The notes: generated from the letters alone by a model not told the origin. 64,000 nt of DNA from CAMDKS01 sp964402975 (GCA_964402975.1 CAYOEM010000002.1:272717-336716), one strand, 5' to 3'; positions 51,609 through 61,600 are shown, counted from the stretch's first letter. Numbers and translations are program-made.

Positions 51609-52925
51609 TTATGGCGTGAGTTTTCTGATGTGGCTCATCATAAGCTCTTGAGCCCTTCGGACCTGACCGCGTGACGTGACCTCTTGGTCGAAAGGACCAA
51701 ATTCCACGACGATTTCAGCAGCCCTTTGGTTAGACATGTTTTGCTCCCGAAGACAACGCCAGTCACAATTAGGCATCTGATTGAGAGGGTTTACTTGGTC
51801 GACAACAAACGCTGCGACGTTTATGTAGGTTTTACCATTTCGTTTGCTAGGACAGCCGTAAAGGTGGGATGCACCCATTTGTCCTGCGTAGTATCCCTGG
51901 AAAATCTGCGCTGTTCCCAAATATTCAGGCGCATTCATTCCGCAACTGAGCTGCATTCTACTCGCAGTCGCCGAAAACTCGTTTGTAAACATTCCATTGA
52001 ACTGATTCGTCGGTCTAACACCTGGAATCTGGGTGAAGACATTTATATACAATCTCGACGGAACATCACCAAACATATCGGCCGGGGCCTGAGAGCTTAG
52101 GGATGTGTCAGACGACAAGCCAAGGCTGTTGTAACTCATAGTGAAGTCGGATGGCACATTGTAATTCAACGGTAGTGACGTCTCGCAGTATTGCAACTGT
52201 TGCCCCATCGGGGTCACGTCCGGAACAAGCTGCTGGAAGTTAGCCGGATTGCCAGTCTGACCGCAATTAAGCGGATACGGTGCAGCTGTATCACCCATCG
52301 TCGCATCGATCATCCGACGACGAATCGCGCCCGGTTGATCAAAGGTAGATGTTCGGTAAACAACGTGCATTCCTTGTGGAATTTCCACCAGGAACAAATC
52401 TCCCACCTGAACTTCCGGCCCTTGACCTTCAATACTGGACGGGCCCATTCCACCGCCCGTCGGCTGACCAACGGCAAACGTAACCTGAGCAGGGTGCCCT
52501 GAAACTGAAGACTGCGGATGAACGGCAAAAACCGTGAAACGGTAACGTCCTGGGTTTGATGTATCAACGCGGTACGGGGACGAGCAATCACGAGGCTGAA
52601 CCGTGCCGGCACGACCAGCCTGCTCAATCACACACTTATACTGCACACCGTAAATTTGGGCCTGTGAATTTCGCAGACGAAAGTCTATCTGCGATCCATC
52701 ACGCATGGCTTGGCCGTTAACCGATGCAAAATTTGTAATTTCAACTGCCAACAAATCCATTTGCCTCGCCGAATCTGAGGGAAACGGGATAGCTGACGGA
52801 TTGGTTTGCTGGGGCGTCTCGGGGTTATTGACGTAAACAGTCTTGGTTTTTCCCTTGCCGCATGAGGTCACAGCCAAAGCCATGGCCACCACAAACGCGC
52901 CAAAAATCTTTCCGGTCTTGATCAT
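51609..52925 (-). CDS. Lipoprotein, family unknown
   Basis: Lipobox 'LAVTSCGKGK' after a typical signal peptide; a T-tailed hairpin follows the gene. The 438-residue protein has a Pro/Gln linker, then a beta-rich Ig-like segment with two cysteines in 'QYKCVIEQAG' and 'QPRDCSSPY' (about 95-115), followed by about 270 residues without recognised domain but with further paired cysteines ('PNCDWRCLRE'). Probably a surface or periplasmic binding protein. Strong purine-rich ribosome-binding sequence upstream. Confidence 0.7.
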   Translation of the reverse strand: MIKTGKIFGAFVVAMALAVTSCGKGKTKTVYVNNPETPQQTNPSAIPFPSDSARQMDLLAVEITNFASVNGQAMRDGSQIDFRLRNSQAQIYGVQYKCVIEQAGRAGTVQPRDCSSPYRVDTSNPGRYRFTVFAVHPQSSVSGHPAQVTFAVGQPTGGGMGPSSIEGQGPEVQVGDLFLVEIPQGMHVVYRTSTFDQPGAIRRRMIDATMGDTAAPYPLNCGQTGNPANFQQLVPDVTPMGQQLQYCETSLPLNYNVPSDFTMSYNSLGLSSDTSLSSQAPADMFGDVPSRLYINVFTQIPGVRPTNQFNGMFTNEFSATASRMQLSCGMNAPEYLGTAQIFQGYYAGQMGASHLYGCPSKRNGKTYINVAAFVVDQVNPLNQMPNCDWRCLREQNMSNQRAAEIVVEFGPFDQEVTSRGQVRRAQELMMSHIRKLTP

Positions 52926-53253
52926 TTCTGATCTCCTTTCAATGACTTAAATAAAACCCTTGAAGCAGGCGGCTTATAACAGCCTGATAATATAGATGTC
53001 AAGTGTTTTTTATAACATTCTAAGCGCTGGGTGGTACAATAAGTATACCAGTCGGGTCCCTGTTCCTAACGTTGCGTTTTTATTGAGCCTATGCGCCTCT
53101 AAAAACACCCCTCAGGACGGCCTTTTCAAATATCTGAGTCATTTGGGTTTTTTGATCTTTTTTGCTAAAGAACCAGGCCGCTTTTTCCGACCTCCTCTAA
53201 ATGCGCCGCCTTAGCTAGTCCTGGGCTGTCGCGATCTCTAGGAGAGGCCCTCG
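52926..53253. other. Intergenic region between divergent lipoprotein genes
   Basis: About 328 bp, AT-rich, holding the promoters of two divergent lipoprotein genes. AT-rich stretches around 52985-53050 could hold -10 elements (TATAAT-like 'ATAATATAG' at 52986). A short open frame (52996-53214) has no ribosome site and no homology that I recognise, so I do not call it a gene. Confidence 0.4.
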
Positions 53254-54150
53254 ATGCTATGTTTTCTCAGAAAAGGTACGATCGTCCATGGTGTGGCAAA
53301 GACATTAGCGGCAGCCGCTCTCCTGAGTGCCTGTTCGCCTGTTGATGAGACCCCTAGCGCAAAACCACGCCCAAAGACACAGGAGCAGACCCAGAGCCTG
53401 ACCCTACCCGATTGGTGCTCGTCAAAGGAAACCATCAGCGAGGTCTGCTTTCGATGTGAACGCTCCGATGGCGGGGTGAAGATACCCTATGAGCAATGCT
53501 TTGCTCCCTCACCGAGTTTTTCCAGCAGCGCAAACTGTTCGTTTAATGACGGCGTTTTGAAACAAATCTCCTGTAGCTCTACCATGTCAGGGGAACCTTT
53601 TAAAATGGACGCATCCTTAGCCAAAGAGAGGCTAGCCGCGGCACTGCCAGCATTCCTAGTCGGTATGGACTTAGTCGTTCGACAGGTTTACTCCGAACAG
53701 TCTCCTGCCGCAAAATTGACGTCCGATCTGAGCGCTTTTTGGAGCAGTCGAATTCCAGCCATTATGCGCGGCGAAAACATTGATGTCACGGCGGACGATT
53801 TGCTGAGCTTAGTCAATCGCCACGTAACGACCCCACTCAGTCCCGAGCTGGGAAATCACCTAAAAACCGTAACTGTGACTGCCCTTAAGCGCCTGGCTCA
53901 GGACTATGCGGGCCGAAAAGACTACAGCCTCAGCCAAGTCGTCCTCACAGGGATCGAGATTGCCAAAGCTATCCCTCAAAATATCCTCGGAGACGCTAAG
54001 ACCTATTTATCCGGCCCTGCGATTGCCACTCTGCTTTCAAGTGAAAAGGCGCAGCCCATGGTCAACATATTCAAATCGATGAGTTCAAGCGTCCTAGGGT
54101 TTACCTCATTTGATGACTTCATCGCCGAGCTTCGTCGGGGCCGCGACTAA
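53254..54150 (+). CDS. Lipoprotein, family unknown
   Basis: The start is preceded by AGGAGAGG. Signal peptide with lipobox 'ALLSACSPVD'. In the 298-residue protein, cysteines are clustered near the N-terminus ('WCSSKE', 'VCFRCERS', 'EQCFAPS', 'NCSF', 'SCSS') and the rest (about 115-295) is a predicted all-helical domain without catalytic motif. Anchored in the outer or inner membrane. It is followed after 160 bp by ubiE on the same strand, with no evident link. Confidence 0.7.
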   Translation: MLCFLRKGTIVHGVAKTLAAAALLSACSPVDETPSAKPRPKTQEQTQSLTLPDWCSSKETISEVCFRCERSDGGVKIPYEQCFAPSPSFSSSANCSFNDGVLKQISCSSTMSGEPFKMDASLAKERLAAALPAFLVGMDLVVRQVYSEQSPAAKLTSDLSAFWSSRIPAIMRGENIDVTADDLLSLVNRHVTTPLSPELGNHLKTVTVTALKRLAQDYAGRKDYSLSQVVLTGIEIAKAIPQNILGDAKTYLSGPAIATLLSSEKAQPMVNIFKSMSSSVLGFTSFDDFIAELRRGRD

Positions 54151-54309
54151 GCACACCCGCCCAAAAAACAAAAAAAGTCCGAAGGTTAGGGCCATGGAGC
54201 AACATTAATTGGGCAAAATTGCAATATCACCGATGAAATTATCTACAGTTCATCATATAGTGCCGGTCCCAACGTCAAGAACCGTCCCATACTATGGAGC
54301 CCTACCAAC

Positions 54310-55038
54310 GTGACTAAACTGACCGCTAATCTGACTCGCCCCGAGGACGAGCGACTTATAGCCGCCATGTTCGACCGCATCTGTGGCAAGTATGACTTTT
54401 TGAACCGACTCTTGAGCGCAAGACAAGACGTAAGATGGCGTCGAAAATTAGTTTCACTAGTACCCACGCGAAACAACGGCCACTACTTCGACGCCGCGAC
54501 GGGAACAGGCGACGTGCTTTTTGAAGTGATGAAAGCGCACCCCGAGTATTCATCATTCACCGGCGGCGACATCTCAAAAGGAATGCTGAACTTGGCGCGA
54601 AAGAAGGCCGCCGCCAATGGCACAACAAACAATGTTGATTGGAAGGAAATGTCAGCAGAACGGCTCGAGTTCGAAGATGACTCCCTAGATTGCGCCAGCA
54701 TTTCTTTTGGCCTTCGCAATGTCGTCAACAAGGAAAAAGCTCTCTGTGAGTTCGCAAGGGTCTTGCGAACAGGTGGTGTTTTGTTGATTCTCGAGTTTTT
54801 CACCCCGACATCTGGTCCTTTTGCCAAGATGTTTCAAATTTATTTCCATAAAATCCTACCGCAGATAGGTCGACTCTTCAGCGAAAAGGAAGCCTACACG
54901 TACCTGCCAAAAAGCGTTGCAAGCTTCTATTCCCCCGCTGAACTTCGAGATAGCTTGCGCAGCAAAGGGTTTATCGTGGAGAAAGAGGTTAATTTCCTCT
55001 TCGGCGCCTGCAGGCTCGTGAAATCCAGAAAAAACTGA
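54310..55038 (+). CDS. ubiE: Ubiquinone/menaquinone methyltransferase
   Basis: A GTG start; 242 residues, close to the family's 250. 'IAAMFDRICGKYDFLNRLLS' (UbiE motif), SAM-binding 'FDAATGTGDVLFEV', 'GGDISKGML' and 'SISFGLRNVVNKEKAL' (the G-x-R-N signature), and the C-terminal 'YTYLPKSVASFYSPAEL'. It C-methylates demethylmenaquinone and/or the ubiquinone precursor. Which quinone is used cannot be told here. It is convergent with miaA, 9 bp apart. Confidence 0.93.
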   Translation: MTKLTANLTRPEDERLIAAMFDRICGKYDFLNRLLSARQDVRWRRKLVSLVPTRNNGHYFDAATGTGDVLFEVMKAHPEYSSFTGGDISKGMLNLARKKAAANGTTNNVDWKEMSAERLEFEDDSLDCASISFGLRNVVNKEKALCEFARVLRTGGVLLILEFFTPTSGPFAKMFQIYFHKILPQIGRLFSEKEAYTYLPKSVASFYSPAELRDSLRSKGFIVEKEVNFLFGACRLVKSRKN

Positions 55039-55047
55039 TCCAACATT

Positions 55048-56007
55048 TTAACGTTTGAATATCGAGTCAACCAACTCAGTGATCTTCGAAAGGTCACTGA
55101 CGCCGCTGATCGTGATGTCTGATGGCACTTTTTTGAACCACGTCATTTGCCGCTTCGCGTATTGTCTAGTGGCAACTATTACTTTCTCCTCTACTTGCGA
55201 GGACTCTAGCTTGCCCTGAATCATAGCGATCACTTGCTTGTAGCCGATACTTTGCATGGGCTTGCAATGAGGATCAACGCCTGAGTTTATTAGCTCTCTA
55301 ACCTCGCGCTCTAGTCCAGCACGTAACATTTCATTCGTTCTTGCCTGAATCCGCTCGTGTAAGACACGCCGATCGGGGCAAACCATGATCATAAATATCG
55401 TCTCAAATTGGCCGGTGTTGGCCTTGCGAACCTTGACGGGTTGACCGGTTAGCTTATTGATCTCAAGAGCACGGATGACCCGAAATCGGTCATTGGGGTG
55501 CAATTGGGACGCTCTAATCGGGTCAACATTCTTCAACTGCAAAAATAGCTCAGCGCTTGTCTGTTTACTAAGCTCCTGTCTTAATTCTTCATCACTTGGA
55601 ACATCAGAATCCCAAGCATCACCTAGTAGAGCTCTCAAGTAAAGACCCGTTCCGCCCACGAGGATCGGGATGCGGTCGTGCGTTCGAATCTCGCTGATCG
55701 CCTGCCTAGCCAGGTTAGCGTAGGTGGCCGCATCACATGCTTCATTCCAACTGAACACGTCATAAAGATAATGAGGGACAAGCTCTCGGTCGGCTGCGCT
55801 CGGCTTGGCAGAGCCAATGTCAAAACCTTGATAAAGCTGTACACTATCACAGCAAACAATGGAGCCATTAAATCGCTTGGCCAGAGCCATCGCTATATCT
55901 GATTTTCCAGATGCAGTTGGCCCCGCGACAACAATAAACTCAGGCTTCCGATTGGATGATAATGGCCCGTTTTGGATCGTGTTCTGCACTGCAAATTCTG
56001 CTTTCAT
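55048..56007 (-). CDS. miaA: tRNA dimethylallyltransferase
   Basis: A 319-residue protein. P-loop 'VAGPTASGKSDIA' (about 28-39), 'CDSVQLYQGFDIGSAKPS', 'LVGGTGLYLRALL' and 'KQVIAMIQGKL' match MiaA from end to end. It adds the dimethylallyl group to A37 in tRNAs that read codons starting with U, such as the tRNA-Leu(UAA) present in this window. It follows mutL with a 17-bp gap on the same strand; mutL-miaA adjacency is common in bacteria. Confidence 0.95.
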   Translation of the reverse strand: MKAEFAVQNTIQNGPLSSNRKPEFIVVAGPTASGKSDIAMALAKRFNGSIVCCDSVQLYQGFDIGSAKPSAADRELVPHYLYDVFSWNEACDAATYANLARQAISEIRTHDRIPILVGGTGLYLRALLGDAWDSDVPSDEELRQELSKQTSAELFLQLKNVDPIRASQLHPNDRFRVIRALEINKLTGQPVKVRKANTGQFETIFMIMVCPDRRVLHERIQARTNEMLRAGLEREVRELINSGVDPHCKPMQSIGYKQVIAMIQGKLESSQVEEKVIVATRQYAKRQMTWFKKVPSDITISGVSDLSKITELVDSIFKR

Positions 56008-56024
56008 TTTAACTAAGCAAAAAC

Positions 56025-57899
56025 TTAGCGATCAAACCAGCGTGCAATCTGCGCTTCGTCCCACCAGCGGAACACGCGACGCCCATGCGGACAATTGTGA
56101 TAAAAGTCGACAGATTTTGCTTCACTGATCAATACTTTCAGCTCATCAGAACCCAGACGCTCACCTGCTCTGACGGCACCGTGACAAGCAAAGGTCGAAA
56201 GTAGATCGTGCAATAATCCAATATTGCCGTCGATGGGCAGGAGGCTCAATTGTTCTGTGATTGTCTCCAACAGCTCGGAGGCATCGGCCTTGGCCAATAA
56301 AACTGGGACGGCGCGCAACTCCACATGCGAATCATCGATAATTTCAAAAGAGAAGCCATTGTCCATCAGCTGCGGCTTTACGCTCTCGAGGGCAGCCACA
56401 GCTTTTGGACCAAGTTTGACACACTCTGGCACGAGCATTGGCTGGCTGGCTTTCAACAAATTTTGATCTTTTAGCAACCGCTCATAAATCACCCGTTCAT
56501 GAAATGCATGCTGGTCCACCACCAACAACCGGGCTCCGGTCGCTCGCTCACCATGCTTAAACAACAAGTAGCAATCAGCGATACTTCCCAAAAATTCTAG
56601 TTCTTCCCAATTAATTGCATCAACCGCACCACTCTCGGTCTTAGTCTCGTATCTAGGCGATACGTCAAATCCGAAATCACGGCTTACGATAGCATCATGT
56701 GATGTCGAACGAGCGCCTGTGCGGCTCCCGTTAAAATTTGGGGTGACCTCGCGCCAAACAGCCGTGCTTTGGCCACGTAAACTCTGAGAAAGATCAAGGC
56801 CCTCAACTCGGGAATCTTTAATAGGCTGCGCAACAAACTCACCGACCTCCTCACTACCATGGACCGCTGGTGATCGAGGTGCCGCCGCCCAAGCACCTTT
56901 TCTTAAGGCATCCCTGATGGCAGTTGCCATCATCGAGTGAATTTCATTGGCGTACTGAAGACGGACTTCGGTCTTTGCCGGGTGGACGTTGGCGTCAACA
57001 AGTCCACTGTCCATCGTTAAGAATATGACCGAAACAGGGTAACGCCCACGCAGCAAGTGACTATGATAGCCACGTAGTGTGGCAAATCGAAGAGACTTAT
57101 CTTTGATCAGTCTACCATTTACAAAAACATACATGTCTTTAACGGCAGAACGCTCAACTCCAGGCGGCGAAAGAAGCGCCTGCATCTGAGCCCACTGCGA
57201 GCTGGCCGTCGTATAGATCATGCTTTGACCAACATCACCCTTCATAATCTGCGAAAATCGTTGCCGCAATGCTACTTCTGGATCAACTGACGTGACAGCT
57301 GGTGCCCTCAAGACCTCTTTACCGTTATGGATGAGAGTGAAATCTACTTTATGCTGCGCCAGAGCTACGGCCTGGACAAGTTCAAGCACCGCGCCGTATT
57401 CGGCCGTTGCTGATTTCAAAAACTTTTGGCGAACGGGCACATTATAAAAAAGGTCGTCACAAATGATCGTCGTACCACCAGCACTTTGCCACGGAGACGA
57501 CGTGAGGCTGTCACCACCCAAAACATTTAGACGTACTCCAGAACTTGAACCCTGCTCACACGTCATGAGCGTGAATTTACAGACTGCAGATATGGAAGCT
57601 AGAGCCTCGCCACGAAACCCCATGGTACTGAGTCTAAACAGATCTTCTTGCGTCCGAATTTTCGAGGTCGCATGCCGCAGCAAGGACCGCTGCGCATCGG
57701 CATCAGACATCCCACAGCCGTTATCGGAAACTAAAATCCGCTTGCGTCCACCCTCTTGTACATCCACAACAATTTTTGTGGCCCCCGCATCTATGGCGTT
57801 TTCAACAAGCTCCTTAACAACGCTTGCAGGGCGCTCAACAACCTCGCCCGCTGCGATTTTATTTATGAGACTATCGTCAAGAACTTGAATGCGATCCAT
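56025..57899 (-). CDS. mutL: DNA mismatch repair protein MutL with endonuclease motif
   Basis: A 624-residue protein. The GHKL ATPase domain has 'INKIAAGEVVERPASVVKE', 'LVENAIDAGAT', 'DNGCGMS' and 'TMGFRGEALASISAV'. After a linker, the C-terminal domain has the endonuclease motif 'DQHAFHERVIYE' (D462, E468), 'ACHGAVRAGE' and 'CPHGRR', which are absent from E. coli MutL but occur in organisms without MutH. It should nick the daughter strand in mismatch repair. It forms an operon with miaA. Confidence 0.95.
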   Translation of the reverse strand: MDRIQVLDDSLINKIAAGEVVERPASVVKELVENAIDAGATKIVVDVQEGGRKRILVSDNGCGMSDADAQRSLLRHATSKIRTQEDLFRLSTMGFRGEALASISAVCKFTLMTCEQGSSSGVRLNVLGGDSLTSSPWQSAGGTTIICDDLFYNVPVRQKFLKSATAEYGAVLELVQAVALAQHKVDFTLIHNGKEVLRAPAVTSVDPEVALRQRFSQIMKGDVGQSMIYTTASSQWAQMQALLSPPGVERSAVKDMYVFVNGRLIKDKSLRFATLRGYHSHLLRGRYPVSVIFLTMDSGLVDANVHPAKTEVRLQYANEIHSMMATAIRDALRKGAWAAAPRSPAVHGSEEVGEFVAQPIKDSRVEGLDLSQSLRGQSTAVWREVTPNFNGSRTGARSTSHDAIVSRDFGFDVSPRYETKTESGAVDAINWEELEFLGSIADCYLLFKHGERATGARLLVVDQHAFHERVIYERLLKDQNLLKASQPMLVPECVKLGPKAVAALESVKPQLMDNGFSFEIIDDSHVELRAVPVLLAKADASELLETITEQLSLLPIDGNIGLLHDLLSTFACHGAVRAGERLGSDELKVLISEAKSVDFYHNCPHGRRVFRWWDEAQIARWFDR

Positions 57900-58085
57900 A
57901 GCTTAACCCCGCAAATCAACCAACACATCACGACTATTATGCCCAAGACTACCCGACCTCCCCTCTTCTTCCAAGGACTTCTAAGAGACCTGGATTCGGC
58001 ATTTTTTTTGTAATATTTTTAATGTGTTAAACTTAGATTGCCAGCTTGACGGCTTATCCCAGCGCTTGATAGAACCTTCGTCCCT

Positions 58086-58667
58086 ATGAAAGTGTCCTAC
58101 GAACAAAGCGCTGCAAAACCCAACCAGCTTCCGCCGCCATCACTTCCGGAGCTAGCCTTTATCGGCAGGTCCAATGTTGGCAAGTCTAGCCTTCTCAATG
58201 CCATTTTAAACTACAAAGGCTTGGCCAGAACCAGCAAAACCCCTGGGCGTACGCGGATGGCTAACTTCTTCAGGGTCAATGACAACTGTTATTTTGTAGA
58301 TCTACCGGGCTATGGATTCTCCGCCACCTCAAACAATGACCACGCTGATTGGCAGGATCTCATGGACGTTTATTTGACTCGGTCCGTCATACAACGGTTT
58401 CTTTTTGTTTTGGACGTGAGACGTGATCCGACCGACGTGGACTTCAGCCTTGCTCGCGAGCTGATGGCCCGCGCGCCCGTATCTCTCATTTTGACTAAAT
58501 CTGACAAATTAAACCGTAGCGAACAATCTAGGCGCGCTTCTGAACTGGACCAGCAATTTCGAACCAAAAAAATCCACATGAAATCTATCCACGTGGTGTC
58601 TTCATTAAAAAAAGAAGGCATCGATCTGCTACGTGACGACCTGCTGGGATTCAATCCTGAAATCTAA
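58086..58667 (+). CDS. engB: GTPase EngB/YsxC
   Basis: A 193-residue ribosome-biogenesis GTPase. G1 'FIGRSNVGKSSLLN', G2-region 'KTPGRTRMANFF', G3 'DLPGYGF', G4 'LTKSDKL' and G5-like 'VVSSLKKEG' are all visible, and the length agrees with the family. It supports assembly of the 50S subunit. Divergent from mutL with a 186-bp AT-rich gap, and convergent with a PilZ gene. Confidence 0.95.
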   Translation: MKVSYEQSAAKPNQLPPPSLPELAFIGRSNVGKSSLLNAILNYKGLARTSKTPGRTRMANFFRVNDNCYFVDLPGYGFSATSNNDHADWQDLMDVYLTRSVIQRFLFVLDVRRDPTDVDFSLARELMARAPVSLILTKSDKLNRSEQSRRASELDQQFRTKKIHMKSIHVVSSLKKEGIDLLRDDLLGFNPEI

Positions 58668-58673
58668 CGTCAA

Positions 58674-59057
58674 CTAGGACTTTAGACCTAAAATTGTCCC
58701 CTTCAAGGAAACAGAAGGCTGACAAAAATGAAGGGTCAAATAGACTGTGCCACCCTTGGAGACGGGCGTTGTCGCTGGCAGGCCCACACAGCATCCACCC
58801 GCCGAAAGGTCATCAAGCAGCACTTCAAGTTCTTGCTGAGGAACCTTGGGCGTTGCCTCCGTAATAATTTTGATCTTTACATTATGAAGCTTCACCCGAA
58901 ATGACTCTCGGCGCTTTTTGACTTCGTTATCTGGCTCATCATACTTTGCCTGCCGCTGCGTGAGCTCCCGGGTCAAAAACCCACGCAAGGTGGTCTCATC
59001 CGCATCACTCATTTTTTCAAATTTGATGGCAATCATTTTAAGAGCGGGGGCATTCAT
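58674..59057 (-). CDS. PilZ domain protein
   Basis: A 127-residue protein. A charged N-terminal helical region of about 45 residues is followed by a PilZ domain with R-x-x-x-R in 'KRRESFRVKL' and D-x-S-x-x-G in 'LLDDLSAGGCCVGLP', and ends soon after the last strands ('LKGTILGLKS'), so the barrel is short. Likely a c-di-GMP receptor. It is followed on the minus strand by no gene and is convergent with engB. Confidence 0.75.
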   Translation of the reverse strand: MNAPALKMIAIKFEKMSDADETTLRGFLTRELTQRQAKYDEPDNEVKKRRESFRVKLHNVKIKIITEATPKVPQQELEVLLDDLSAGGCCVGLPATTPVSKGGTVYLTLHFCQPSVSLKGTILGLKS

Positions 59058-59081
59058 TTTTAGACTCTTCGGTAAATTCTT

Positions 59082-60476
59082 TTAATTTCCAGCACGAGGG
59101 CTACTGACGGATAGGTTAACAGGACCTACCTCAGTTGCCAAGATGTCGTCTTCGATACGAATGCCTCCAAACTGGCTCAAGCGTTCGACCTGAGTTTTAT
59201 CGATGGAGGAGCCGTGTGTTGATGCCAAAGCCTCGTGCAGAAGACTTGGAATAAAATAGAGACCCGGTTCGATGGTCACAATCTGCCCAGGTGTCATCTC
59301 GGATGTATTACGTAAAAACTTATTTTGCCCTGCTGGTTTTTTGGTTTTCATCCCCACATCATGAACCTGAAGACCAAGCGAGTGACCTAATCCATGCGGA
59401 AAAAACACTCTCGTGAGCCCTGTGCTGACAGCCGCCTCAGAAGAACACTTGATAATCCCAGCAGCAATTAAAACATCCGCCAGCAAAAAGTGGGCTGAGT
59501 TATGCAAATCCTCATACAGTGTTCCCACTTTGACACTTGCCACTAACTTACGCTGCGCAGCGTCGACACCCAGAATCATTTGTTGAAACACGTCGACGTC
59601 TGGACCGTTTCCTCGAACCCAAGTGCGAGTCACATCCGATGCATAACCATTATATGTGGCGCCTGCATCAAGTAGCATTGATTCATTTCTTCTGGCCAGG
59701 CCTCTGCCATAATCTACATGATGAAGCACGGCACAATGGCTACCCAGCGCCACGATATTGCTGTAGGGCAAACCAAGTTCTGTTTGACCAGTCGCTTGCA
59801 GGTAAACCAAATTCAGATCAAATTCGCTGGCGTCCGCGTTTTGAAATCGCTCCTTGACCGCCTTGTGGCCAAGGGCGGCAGTCTCATTGGCCGCGTGAAT
59901 ACTGGCTACCTCGAAATCAGACTTTAATGTTCGCAGAAAGTCCGCACGAGAAATAATCTCGGGCTTGTTACAGTTCTCCGGTGAAATTCCAATCTTACTG
60001 GCTAGCTTGAAATCATCTCCAATAAAGGCCGACATCTGCGTCACACGAAGATCCTCGAGACGGGCTACTTCATGGGTTTCAAAGCTCTCACGAGACCAAT
60101 TTTGACTTAAAGTCGCCGGGCTGTCCCAGAATGATTCGTGCTTTTCCATATAAAGTTTTGGGACCTGGCCCACTTGGAAGACGAGCAGCGCCCTTTGACC
60201 ATGGAGCGGAAGCCAGTGTAAAAAATGAGGTGTGGCTACAAAAGGCCAATGCTGATCGTCTAGCGAGTACTTTAATGCCGCATGACCTGAGTGAAGCACC
60301 AAAGTATCCAACCCAACATCTTCAAGTAGAGCTCCCCACGCCTTTACAAGTCGTTCCACATGTCTTTTGTGTAAAGAAACCCAGTCAAACTTATCTTTTT
60401 GCCCAAGAAACGCCCCGGTGCTTGCAGATAATTTGAAATCATTTAACGCCGCACTATTCAAAAAACTCTCCCTCAA
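59082..60476 (-). CDS. pepQ: Xaa-Pro dipeptidase
   Basis: A 464-residue pita-bread metallopeptidase of PepQ type. The metal ligands are visible: two Asp in 'LLDAGATYNGYASDVTRTW', His in 'PHGLGHSLGLQVHDVG', Glu in 'VTIEPGLYF' and Glu in 'GGIRIEDDIL'. It cleaves dipeptides with C-terminal proline in the cytoplasm. The 4-bp overlap with the upstream envelope-protein gene suggests co-translation. Confidence 0.93.
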   Translation of the reverse strand: MRESFLNSAALNDFKLSASTGAFLGQKDKFDWVSLHKRHVERLVKAWGALLEDVGLDTLVLHSGHAALKYSLDDQHWPFVATPHFLHWLPLHGQRALLVFQVGQVPKLYMEKHESFWDSPATLSQNWSRESFETHEVARLEDLRVTQMSAFIGDDFKLASKIGISPENCNKPEIISRADFLRTLKSDFEVASIHAANETAALGHKAVKERFQNADASEFDLNLVYLQATGQTELGLPYSNIVALGSHCAVLHHVDYGRGLARRNESMLLDAGATYNGYASDVTRTWVRGNGPDVDVFQQMILGVDAAQRKLVASVKVGTLYEDLHNSAHFLLADVLIAAGIIKCSSEAAVSTGLTRVFFPHGLGHSLGLQVHDVGMKTKKPAGQNKFLRNTSEMTPGQIVTIEPGLYFIPSLLHEALASTHGSSIDKTQVERLSQFGGIRIEDDILATEVGPVNLSVSSPRAGN

Positions 60477-61600
60477 AAGGTTCCCCCGAGACCAAACTGC
60501 AGTGCCAGCGCGAACCAGCCTCGGCGCACGTTGACCGCCTCGACGGCCCCTCCAAACGACTTATCAGCTGCTGCTGTCGCCTCGTCATAAGATAATTTGC
60601 CGCTAGAATCTACACCAAATAAAAACAAAGGAAGAGAGCCATCCGCCCCGGCTGAAATCATCCACCTGCCGAAATGTCGTTGCCAAGTCACGATCAATGG
60701 CAGCTCTAATGCATGAGCCTGAATTGATCCTTCAACTAAAGTTGCTGAAACGGCGCCAACCTTTTCAGACTTAAATTTGGCACGCATAAAGTCGTACCCA
60801 AAACCGGTATAAAGAAGCAAATCGGTCTGCTCCCCGTGAAACCATGTCGCGCCCCTCATCCAACGAAGCCGGTAGTGATGGGACCACACTTTTGACAAAA
60901 CAGCCACGGAGGCGTTCGTTACTTCAAAATCGTCTTTGACCGGTCTTTGCGGAACAAAATGATACGTAAAATCAACGCTCATATCACCCCGCCCATACTG
61001 GGGCCAAAAATATCGCGCTCCAAAACCAACCACGCTCCCCTTGATCGTATCACCAGGCTCCCAAATGTCGCCCGAGCCCGCCGCCCGCGCTCCCGCATTA
61101 AAGCGAAGATCGTTAAGCCAAATAGGCAGCGCGTAAGTGGGAGATAAATGGATCTGAAGTCTTTTAGAAAGGAGCGGAGGTAGTATCAATTCAGGCGGAT
61201 CGTCCTCCTGCAGCAGCGCGAGAGCGTCTGACTGCGATGATTGATCATCCGCAACTTTAGGCTGAATCTTCGGGGCTCCCAATTCTTCAGGCCAAACAAA
61301 GTTCCCGGCTTTTAACTTAGATGCCATCTCTTCCTTGAGGTAAACAGCTGCAGCTCTCGGCTTGGTTCTGATGATAGTGCCGCACCCGAGGCGTTGGGTC
61401 ACGTCATCATAAAAACACACCTCGCGGCCAACGACAAAGCCGGTCGCACTACCTTGATCAAAAACAAGGTAGGGCCCTAGTCTATTCCTACGCATCTGTA
61501 GAACCCTAGCGGCAGAGGTCGGATCAGAAATATCACCTGCAAAAGAAGCCGCAGAGCATATACCAATCAAAATCATGGCTACAAAAACTGCGCGCCCCAT
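60473..61600 (-). CDS. Exported protein with predicted outer-membrane barrel domain
   Basis: The ATG at 61600 begins a signal peptide ('MILIGICSAASFAGD'); the frame extends to 61651, but with poor signal character. In the 375-residue protein, the N-terminal 120 residues form a small periplasmic-type domain with two cysteines ('VCFYDDVTQRLGC'), followed by a linker and about 240 residues of alternating strands that end in 'LALQFGLGGTF' (terminal Phe, as in outer-membrane barrels). Family not recognised. It precedes pepQ in the same unit and is divergent from another barrel-like gene. Confidence 0.65.
   Translation of the reverse strand: MGRAVFVAMILIGICSAASFAGDISDPTSAARVLQMRRNRLGPYLVFDQGSATGFVVGREVCFYDDVTQRLGCGTIIRTKPRAAAVYLKEEMASKLKAGNFVWPEELGAPKIQPKVADDQSSQSDALALLQEDDPPELILPPLLSKRLQIHLSPTYALPIWLNDLRFNAGARAAGSGDIWEPGDTIKGSVVGFGARYFWPQYGRGDMSVDFTYHFVPQRPVKDDFEVTNASVAVLSKVWSHHYRLRWMRGATWFHGEQTDLLLYTGFGYDFMRAKFKSEKVGAVSATLVEGSIQAHALELPLIVTWQRHFGRWMISAGADGSLPLFLFGVDSSGKLSYDEATAAADKSFGGAVEAVNVRRGWFALALQFGLGGTF

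Noticed and set aside
51462..51674. Plus-strand 70-residue open frame
   Set aside because: It contains a terminator hairpin and then runs antisense into a lipoprotein gene; unlikely to be translated, though an AAGGAG lies just inside it.
52996..53214. 72-residue open frame between lipoprotein genes
   Set aside because: No ribosome site, biased composition, no recognisable domain.
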